A stretch of 64,000 nt of DNA. Origin: Nostoc sp. MS1. Lineage in GTDB: Bacteria; Cyanobacteriota; Cyanobacteriia; Cyanobacteriales; Nostocaceae. A program made the position numbers and the translations under genes. The notes under the pieces are model-generated. The model saw only the letters and a list, made by a program, of their open reading frames with translations, made no database searches and was not told the origin of the DNA. Shown here in pieces: positions 53,859 to 61,224 of this stretch; the stretch's first letter is position 1; the number at the start of each line of letters is the position of its first letter. The stretch covers positions 7,065,501 through 7,129,500 of the forward strand of contig NZ_AP023441.1 in NCBI RefSeq assembly GCF_019976755.1, given 5' to 3'.

Positions 53859-55367
53859 CTAAGAAATGGAAACCCCTAGATTGAAGGACTTGATAAAGTC
53901 ATCATAGGATAGGTTAATAAACCCATCATTAGCACCACTTTTAGTTTTGCCGCCGTCTACTCCCCAAGGGTTGCGGACTACAACACGTTGTTTTCCGTTA
54001 CTATCGATGTAAGCATTTCTTACTGAATAGGCATGTGTACCCAAAATATACGAGGTATCGTTGCCAGACCTCGACGTAGTTATAGCCTTGCCAGCTTTTA
54101 AAGCAGTTTCCAGCATCGAAAAATTGATTTTACTCGGAGTATAGTTAGTAGTCTTGCGTCCTGTAATGAAGCTAAGAGGAGGAGCAAGAGCGCCGCCATT
54201 ACCAATGATGTTATAGCCAGGACGACTATCCGTCCATTCGCGCCATTGAGCATAAGCTTTTTCTACTAACGCTACCCAAAGAACGCCATTATTTCTTTGA
54301 GCAGCTATGCTGGTGGCAATACGACGGTCTACTGTTACATATTGTGCTTCACCAGGCTGATAATATCTACCTGAGTAAAAGCGTACAGTATAAGTATTGT
54401 CTCCGTTATCTTTAATCATGCTATTGATTAGAGAACTGGAAGCATTACCAGAATCATCAGACTGAGGGCTAAAGGTTGCGCCTAGAGCTGCTAAGAATGT
54501 ACAGTCATTGATTGTTCCTTGATGAATATCACTTATTTGAGCCTTATTGCTACTACCAAACAAACTACCATTGACCTCTGTGTAAGTAAGCTTTTTACCA
54601 TTAAACTCTGGTGTCGGTGCTACAGTTCCTAAGAACCAGCGACCTACTAAGTTAGACTCAAAACTACTAGCACTCATACCTACAGAAGCCCCATTAGCAA
54701 CCTGTGCTGAGAGCCATTTAACATGGTCTTCCATATTAAATTTATTGCCAGCAGCAACTAATGCTTTCAAGTCTTGTATTTCATTGCTGTCAACCGCAGA
54801 ATTATCTTGGACATTTCTGAAAATATCCAACATATCCTGACGGCTTAATTTACCATCAGATGCTAAGTTGCGTGCCAAAGAAACAATTTTTTGGTCGCTT
54901 AAATTTTGACTAAACCAATCTGCACTGGTAGCTGCTAATGTGCTATTTACTGTATTGCTACTAACGCTACTCTCTTTGTAGACCTCTTGTGAAGAGGTTG
55001 AAGAAGTTTGAAAGAAATTCAAATCGTATTTAGTATTACCACTCTTTGAATAGACTCTAATAAAGTAATTACCAGCGTTTAAAGTTTCGCGGATTGATTC
55101 ACTAAGAGTTCCGCTTTTATTAGAACTAGCAATCACATCGCCTTTATCAATTGAGTGATTGCTGTTATTGTCCTTAAGCAGTTGTAAATCTGCATTAGCG
55201 CTTAAGCCATCTATAGCAATACTCACACTACTACGGGAACTTAAACTAATGCTATAGAAATCATCGATATCAGAGGAGCCTACCCAATCAGAAATACTTT
55301 GAGTTTCTGTCTTGAGAGTTATTTTCTGACTTTTACTGAGGGTGTTACCCGCTTTATCAAGAGCCAT
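53859..55367 (-). CDS. Calpain-like cysteine protease with N-terminal PPC domain
   Basis: A 502-residue protein without a signal peptide at the chosen ATG. The PPC-type domain is at about 20-115 (WVGSSDIDDFYSISLSSRSS). A helical linker follows. The calpain core is at about 270-500: catalytic Cys in HQGTINDCTFLAALGATF, His in ILGTHAYSVRNAYI, and Asn in VVVRNPWGVDGG. No EF-hand domain is present. Calcium-dependent or regulated intracellular proteolysis is inferred; leaderless export with a PPC domain is also possible. Unusual for bacteria but known in cyanobacteria. Confidence 0.85.
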   Translation of the reverse strand: MALDKAGNTLSKSQKITLKTETQSISDWVGSSDIDDFYSISLSSRSSVSIAIDGLSANADLQLLKDNNSNHSIDKGDVIASSNKSGTLSESIRETLNAGNYFIRVYSKSGNTKYDLNFFQTSSTSSQEVYKESSVSSNTVNSTLAATSADWFSQNLSDQKIVSLARNLASDGKLSRQDMLDIFRNVQDNSAVDSNEIQDLKALVAAGNKFNMEDHVKWLSAQVANGASVGMSASSFESNLVGRWFLGTVAPTPEFNGKKLTYTEVNGSLFGSSNKAQISDIHQGTINDCTFLAALGATFSPQSDDSGNASSSLINSMIKDNGDNTYTVRFYSGRYYQPGEAQYVTVDRRIATSIAAQRNNGVLWVALVEKAYAQWREWTDSRPGYNIIGNGGALAPPLSFITGRKTTNYTPSKINFSMLETALKAGKAITTSRSGNDTSYILGTHAYSVRNAYIDSNGKQRVVVRNPWGVDGGKTKSGANDGFINLSYDDFIKSFNLGVSIS

Positions 55368-56024
55368 AAATTTCCTTACTGAATCCTAGTCGAAACCACT
55401 TGAAAAATTACACACTGTAAATTCTTAAAGCTTTAAACAAAAAGATATGGTGAAATTTGTTTAATGTTGCGCTTTAAGTTTGTGAATAATCTAGAGTAGA
55501 AATACGCAATATAGCAGTAGCTTTGACCATTTTTGATTTATTTTATAAACTATGATTCGACTGCTATATGGGATTTGAGTAAAACTACTTAATCGAGGAA
55601 ACAGTATACAACTAAATCGAGATAATTTGTCAAATAAAGAAATATTATTGCAAAGCGAATTTAAACTTGAATAAATGTAATTTAGCGTGATTTAGACAGT
55701 CGCAAAAAACCCTCTTTGTGTCAAAGAGGGATGGATAAAATGCTAATTAAACTTGTATTAAGCCATATTATGTACGCTTAAATATTTATCATGTTTCGGA
55801 GGTTAGTAGTTGCTAATTGCTAATAGTAAAAAATAATTACCAATTTGCTATTACCTATTAAGCTATTGCACATTTAAATTACAGAAAATGGGCAGGCAAG
55901 ATGCCTACCCCACAGGATTTTCATTTAATTCCAAGATGTAAAATAAATGTCTTCTAGCTTACCAACCAAAGCCACCAGATCCTATGTAATTAAGCAGACT
56001 TGATATCACAGAGCAAAAGCTTTA
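55368..56024. other. Intergenic region with two hairpins
   Basis: About 650 bp upstream of the calpain gene and downstream of the metalloprotease gene. 55710-55730 is a strong minus-strand terminator. 55890-55910 has GGGCAGGC-AAGAT-GCCTACCC, a further hairpin with one mismatch. No gene is seen. Confidence 0.6.
55710..55730 (-). terminator. Rho-independent terminator (minus strand)
   Basis: CCCTCTTTG-3-CAAAGAGGG is a perfect 9-bp stem. On the minus strand it is followed by TTTTTTGCG, a full T run. It lies about 295 nt behind the metalloprotease gene. Confidence 0.8.
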
Positions 56025-59015
56025 CTAATTTGCTTGTAATGGTGCGTTCAAAGCTTTCTCAATCCGATCGCTAGTTTCTAGTAAGTGGGCTTTGGTATAT
56101 TCATCATTGGTATTCACTGACTTGAGCTTCTCATCTAATTGTTTCAGTTTATACCAAGCCAAGGAACGGGCATCTTCAGGAACGTATTCCCGCCGTAATA
56201 CCATAGCAATCAGAATATCTAAATATTCCCGTTGCAAGCCGCGCCGGAGGCTGGTAATTTTCACTGCACCAGCTTTTGGTTTGAGAACTTCTGTCCAAAT
56301 TCCATTTTGCAAGGTATCAAAAAGCTCTGGGAGAGTTAGTGCTTTTTCTGGTGTTGATTTAAGTTCGATATCTTTGATGCGGGAGAGGCGATCGCCTGAT
56401 AGTAATTCCCGCAAAACCGACCCTTGCAACAATAGTATCAAGTCATGAATGGGATAATCTAAGCGGCCAACGCGGGGGAAACTGCCCCAATGATACCACC
56501 GTGAAGGTGCTAATTTATTCAGCAAATTGGGAGGGAAATTCAAGGCATCCTCAGCAAAGATGTACTTTTGTAATGTCTTGAGGGCTTGCCGTTGTTGTTC
56601 TACAGGTACGGGTTCAAAAGGTAGACGATTTTGGCGACTGCTTAACCTAGTAGGTGAGTTTTCGCCGGCGCGTAGACGATAAAAAGATTGTCCACCGATG
56701 TATTTAGTAGTGTAGAAGATATTTTGGAAATAGTTATTGAGGACTGAACCAAAGCGATCGCTTAAATCACTATAACTTTCTCCAGGCATGGGAAAACGTT
56801 TATTCAAATTTGCCCACATTAACCGCGAGTTATCTAACTGCGACTGGGAATAAACTAAAACGTTACTACTATGATCCCAAGCATCGGCGGTAGGATCAAG
56901 GTCATACATATCTTCATCGGGGGAGTAACTCAACTGTGGCTGGTCAGATTTACCAGCGATTTCTTGCAGAATTGGCTTTTCCGCGATGGGTGTCTTGGCG
57001 TTAGTTTGCGTATAACCATACTGAATTGCCCATTCATCATAAACCCCTACCATACTAGGAAAGTAATCTCCCTGCTTTGTACCGTGGAGGGCAATATTTG
57101 GGGGAAGGTAGTCCATAACTGAACTTGTCAACCCTTTTTGACGGACGACTTCTGGATTGTTCATTTCTTCTGGTGATAGCAGATTACTACCACGGAAGTT
57201 GTGACGCAAGCCCAAGGTATGCCCTACTTCATGAGCAATAATTAGACGTAAATACTGACTGATATATTTTTGTACTTCTTCGTCATTAGGTGGGGTGTTT
57301 TGCAAAAGTGACATGGACAAAGCCCCAAAAGCAAATTGATTAGCGGCTTCCATGCCGTAGCATAAATCATAATTACCAGCTAGCTTGGACAGACGTTGCA
57401 AAAAGCCCTTGGAATCGTTCGATTCTTGCTGAGTCGGGTTATTTGGTTTTGTAGTGAAACTATTACTACACAGTCCGCGATTTCGGATTAATTCCGACAA
57501 AGAACTGCGGTTACTAGTTTGATTTGGTTCCACAAGCGTACTATATCTACTCTTGAGTAAGCGGACAAGGCTTGCGTCCACTAATATGTCTGCATCCAAA
57601 ATTTCCCCAGTTAAAGGATTAACGCGAGATGGCCCCATAGCAAAATAACCATCGACGGTGTTAATCCAGCGAATTGTATTGTAACGAATATCGGCTGCAT
57701 CCCATGTGGCATTGTCTGGCATCTGCTTAACTTCAATCGCATCCTTAAATCCAGCTTTGAGAAAAGCTTTATTCCACATGAGTACGCCTTCTTTGATGGC
57801 TTCGCGGTACTGTAGCGGTACGGCGTTATCAATCCAAAAGACTATGGGTTTTTTCGGAGGAGATATAGGTGCATTTGGGTCTTGTTTTTCTAAATGCCAA
57901 CGATTAATGTAGCGCATGAAGGGATCGTTGCGTTCTTCTTTTGATAAATCTTGGTAAGCGGTGATAAAGTAACCGACACGTTCATCAGCTAAACGAGGAA
58001 GGTAATTATTTTCTGGTAGTTGGGAGAGGCTATAGTGAACTCGCAGGGTAAAGCCCCTGCTGTCTGGTACAGTGCTGAAATATAACATTTGATCACTTTT
58101 GCTACTGCCACTACCACCAGAAAAGTTCAATACTGACTCAATTTCTAAGTTTTGTGGGAAGGCTTTGGCATTCCCGAAGTAAGACTGGTCTGTATTGGCG
58201 GTTAAGCCTGTGAACAAGGATAACCCGGATAGGTCAGCTAGGAGTATATCACCCAAATCTATAAGTAAGGTTTTTCTTTGCGGGTGAATACTTTTGATGT
58301 CTACTGAGTAGAGAACGGAATCACTAAACGAACGGGCGAGCGATCGCGCTTGTGGATCACCTTCTCTTGTGCGAAAATTCACGTTACGCACTACAAAAGA
58401 TAATTTCTTGTCTACTCTTTTAAAGTAGAATAAAAAGTCTTGTAAAGGTAAGCCACTATAAATACCCTGTTCACCTATCCCCGATTCTAGTGTGGCGGTA
58501 GCTAAGAAATTTTTATTAAGTTGTTCGGGCTTAATCTCTAAATATATCTTATTTTTCTCTTTATTCCGATATAAATTGAATACACCTTGTAATTTTTCTG
58601 TATCTTTAACTACTTCATCAAAAGATTCCAATTCATCTTTCTTTTCTGGCTTAGTTTCTGTATTAGGTTTTTTTTCTGGCTTTTCTGTAGGTTTGCTAAC
58701 TTTTAAAAATGGTTGTTGCGCCACATTTTTAATGTCATCAACTACCCAAATAAATGATTTGTCTTTTACCTCTTGCTTGTGGTCAATTACCCAAACATGT
58801 TCAGGCTTTTGTATTAGTTTAGCTGTTTGCTTGATATTAGCATCTTGATTTAGGTTGTCAGGGCGTTGGGGTGTTGAAAAGTGAGAGTCTTTAACACTTT
58901 TATAAGACTCAGAAGTGCTATTGATATGATTCCCAGTTGATAATTTGGCGTTAGCTGTGGCGATGCCAAAAAACAATCCATGTAATAAAATTATATAAAA
59001 AGTAATCTTGTTCAT
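56025..59015 (-). CDS. Large exported zinc metalloprotease (DUF5117/DUF4953 type)
   Basis: A 996-residue protein with a signal peptide (about 1-23, ending ANA). The ATG at 59015 has CAGGAAAAG upstream. A polar, Lys/Glu-rich linker (about 90-140) precedes a DUF5117-like beta domain (about 150-345). The protease domain has IIAHEVGHTLGLRHNFRGS with the HExxH zinc site (about 593) and a third ligand region in SVMDYLPPN. The C-terminal third is helical. It should be periplasmic or outer-membrane associated, degrading proteins or acting in envelope maintenance. The neighbouring calpain and PEP-CTERM genes are also export- or protease-related. Confidence 0.88.
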   Translation of the reverse strand: MNKITFYIILLHGLFFGIATANAKLSTGNHINSTSESYKSVKDSHFSTPQRPDNLNQDANIKQTAKLIQKPEHVWVIDHKQEVKDKSFIWVVDDIKNVAQQPFLKVSKPTEKPEKKPNTETKPEKKDELESFDEVVKDTEKLQGVFNLYRNKEKNKIYLEIKPEQLNKNFLATATLESGIGEQGIYSGLPLQDFLFYFKRVDKKLSFVVRNVNFRTREGDPQARSLARSFSDSVLYSVDIKSIHPQRKTLLIDLGDILLADLSGLSLFTGLTANTDQSYFGNAKAFPQNLEIESVLNFSGGSGSSKSDQMLYFSTVPDSRGFTLRVHYSLSQLPENNYLPRLADERVGYFITAYQDLSKEERNDPFMRYINRWHLEKQDPNAPISPPKKPIVFWIDNAVPLQYREAIKEGVLMWNKAFLKAGFKDAIEVKQMPDNATWDAADIRYNTIRWINTVDGYFAMGPSRVNPLTGEILDADILVDASLVRLLKSRYSTLVEPNQTSNRSSLSELIRNRGLCSNSFTTKPNNPTQQESNDSKGFLQRLSKLAGNYDLCYGMEAANQFAFGALSMSLLQNTPPNDEEVQKYISQYLRLIIAHEVGHTLGLRHNFRGSNLLSPEEMNNPEVVRQKGLTSSVMDYLPPNIALHGTKQGDYFPSMVGVYDEWAIQYGYTQTNAKTPIAEKPILQEIAGKSDQPQLSYSPDEDMYDLDPTADAWDHSSNVLVYSQSQLDNSRLMWANLNKRFPMPGESYSDLSDRFGSVLNNYFQNIFYTTKYIGGQSFYRLRAGENSPTRLSSRQNRLPFEPVPVEQQRQALKTLQKYIFAEDALNFPPNLLNKLAPSRWYHWGSFPRVGRLDYPIHDLILLLQGSVLRELLSGDRLSRIKDIELKSTPEKALTLPELFDTLQNGIWTEVLKPKAGAVKITSLRRGLQREYLDILIAMVLRREYVPEDARSLAWYKLKQLDEKLKSVNTNDEYTKAHLLETSDRIEKALNAPLQAN

Positions 59016-59461
59016 TTAGTCTTTTCCTGACAATTCCTGATAAGCGATTTTTAGTTTTTATAGTGAATCTAAAAGTACTCAAAACTAACTGATGGCAAAG
59101 TCTTAACTTATCAGTTCCTAATCATGAGCATTTTTTAGAATTTTGGTGCTGTTTTGTTGTAGTATTTCTTCTAATCAGTAGGTTGGTGTGAGTCAAGCTT
59201 AATTAATCATTGGTCATTTGTAGGTATTTAAAGTCTAGTTAAGTTTTGTAATATAGTTTGGTTGATTCTCTTTGGCTTAATCAAATTAGTTTGTTCTATA
59301 AAAAATACCTTTGCTTCCTTATGTCAGACGTTGTTGATTAATATCCTATTAATATTACCGTGATTTATTTTATACCAACCATTTAATTGCTGACAGTAGC
59401 TAAACATTTATTTTTTCTATATATCTGTGCCTTGCTAATTTATTATTAACGGATAAAAGAA
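59016..59461. other. Divergent intergenic region
   Basis: About 445 bp between the metalloprotease gene (minus) and the pentapeptide gene (plus). It is AT-rich with no repeat or hairpin of note; both promoters must be here. Confidence 0.5.
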
Positions 59462-61120
59462 ATGTCACAGTTACCTCAAGTTTGGAAACTTCTACAAAAT
59501 TATGTGCGTGGTACAAGGTCAACAGATAGACCTACAACAAAGTATGCAGGTAATCACCCATTTTCACCTCTGGGAAAACACGCTCAAAAATTAAATAGAA
59601 ATGTAACTTTTTCTCAAGTTAATTTACAGAAAGAGATTTTGTGTCAAAGATTACGAACAAGTTTGGAAACCTGGACAATAGAAGATAGTGATGGGGAATT
59701 TCAGACTAGCGATCGCCAACTCCATGAAGAAATATATGATTTACTAGGTGATAGTGCATTAACAATAGAAATAGTGGAAACAGTCATGGAATTGCTGATA
59801 CTTGAAAAGCAATTACGACCAGTGCCGCTATTTGTGCGCCTAGAAGATTTTTATCAACGTTGGTGTCGGGGGCAATTTATTGATGCGCCACCAAACGAGA
59901 ACTTACCTCAGAGAAAATTAATCGAAATCCTAGCACAAAATCAGGCAATTGGAATAAGACAGGTTGATATCTACGCCGGACTTAACGTCCTGATTTTACT
60001 CCTAGAATTACACCGCCATTCCCAAGAGCAAGAAGAACTCCGCCAACAAATCAACTTTTATCCCTCATCAGTACCAGATACAGATAGCTTTTTCACCTCC
60101 CAACTACTGCGGATAATTAATTATAGTGATGCTATTGAAATTGGCAACTTTAGTAACATAGTTGGCGAATTTCTCCGAGGTGGTAACTTTCGCGGCGCAT
60201 ACTTTGGCAATGCCAACCTTACAGGCGTTAACTTCAGTGGCGCGAACCTAAGCGGTGCATATCTTGGCGATGCCAACCTCACTGGCGCAAACTTTCAAAA
60301 CGCCAACCTCACAGGTGCAAACCTGGGTGATGCCAACCTCAGCAGTGCCAACTTTACAGATGCTAACCTAAGCGGTGCAGACCTCAGCAGTGCCAACCTC
60401 ACAGGCGCAACCCTCACCCGTGCCGAACTCAGCCGCGCCGACCTCAGCCGCGCCGACCTCCGAGAAACCGAACTCAGCCGCGCCAACCTTAGCAACGCCA
60501 TCCTCTTTGGTGCAAACCTCAGCGATGCCATCCTTAACCATGTTGACCTCAGCCGCGCCGACCTCTGCCGTGCTGACTTGAGTGGTGCAGACCTCAGCCA
60601 CGCCACCCTCAACGGTACAAACCTCAGCGATACCATTCTTTTCAGTACCAACCTCAGCCACGCCAGCCTCATCGCCGCAGACCTAAGTTATGGCAAACTC
60701 AACGGTGCGAAACTCAACAATGCCAAACTCAACGGTGCGATGTTCTTAGGTGCAGACCTCAGTGGCGTAGACCTAACTGGCGTAGTCCTCAACGATGCCG
60801 ACTTGAGTGGCGGTATTCTCAGCGAAGCCGACCTCACCGACGCAGACCTCACTGATGCCGTCCTCTTGGGTACAGACTTCAGTTTCGCCAACCTCAACAA
60901 CGCTAACCTTAGTGGTAGTAACCTGAGTGGCGCAATTTTAAACGGTGCTGACCTCACTAGCGCCAACCTCAGCGATGCCATCCTTGATGATACCGACTTG
61001 AGTGAAGCCAACCTAGAAGAAATGACTTGGGGAGAACAACAGCAATGGGAAGGCGTGCGCGGTTTAGATACAGCAGTGAATATACCAGAGGCATTACGTG
61101 AACAGTTGGGGATGGAGTGA
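59462..61120 (+). CDS. Pentapeptide-repeat protein, NACHT-less paralogue of the next gene
   Basis: A 552-residue protein. Residues about 57-235 are a helical domain that matches residues about 630-810 of the next protein (EIYDLLG, RLEDFYQRWCRGQFID / RLDKFYSKWCQGKFID, QVDIYAGLNVLILLLELHR, LLRIINYS). Residues about 240-530 are pentapeptide repeats (A-N/D-L-S/T-x, e.g. ANLTGANFQNANLTGANLGD), forming a right-handed helix of up to about 55 units. The N terminus (QVWKLLQNYV) also resembles the start of the next protein (QVWQQFRQSF). So it looks like the next gene with the NACHT part deleted. The function is unknown; it may modulate its neighbour. Confidence 0.85.
   Translation: MSQLPQVWKLLQNYVRGTRSTDRPTTKYAGNHPFSPLGKHAQKLNRNVTFSQVNLQKEILCQRLRTSLETWTIEDSDGEFQTSDRQLHEEIYDLLGDSALTIEIVETVMELLILEKQLRPVPLFVRLEDFYQRWCRGQFIDAPPNENLPQRKLIEILAQNQAIGIRQVDIYAGLNVLILLLELHRHSQEQEELRQQINFYPSSVPDTDSFFTSQLLRIINYSDAIEIGNFSNIVGEFLRGGNFRGAYFGNANLTGVNFSGANLSGAYLGDANLTGANFQNANLTGANLGDANLSSANFTDANLSGADLSSANLTGATLTRAELSRADLSRADLRETELSRANLSNAILFGANLSDAILNHVDLSRADLCRADLSGADLSHATLNGTNLSDTILFSTNLSHASLIAADLSYGKLNGAKLNNAKLNGAMFLGADLSGVDLTGVVLNDADLSGGILSEADLTDADLTDAVLLGTDFSFANLNNANLSGSNLSGAILNGADLTSANLSDAILDDTDLSEANLEEMTWGEQQQWEGVRGLDTAVNIPEALREQLGME
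60190..61010 (+). repeat. 15-bp-periodic pentapeptide-coding DNA
   Basis: Words such as GCCAACCTCAGC and GACCTCAGCCGCGCC recur every 15 or 30 nt through the C-terminal half of the gene, with local homogenised runs. Confidence 0.85.
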
Positions 61121-61224
61121 GGGCAGTTGACAGTTGACAGGTTTTTCCACTCCCCACTCAGCACTCAGCACTTTAAAATGCTACACTAAACCCGAATTAA
61201 TGGTAATTACACTGGTGTGAGTAG

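Noticed and set aside
60295..61164. Several minus-strand frames across the pentapeptide gene
   Set aside because: Low-complexity Arg/Ser or Ala/Val strings caused by the 15-bp periodicity of the real gene.
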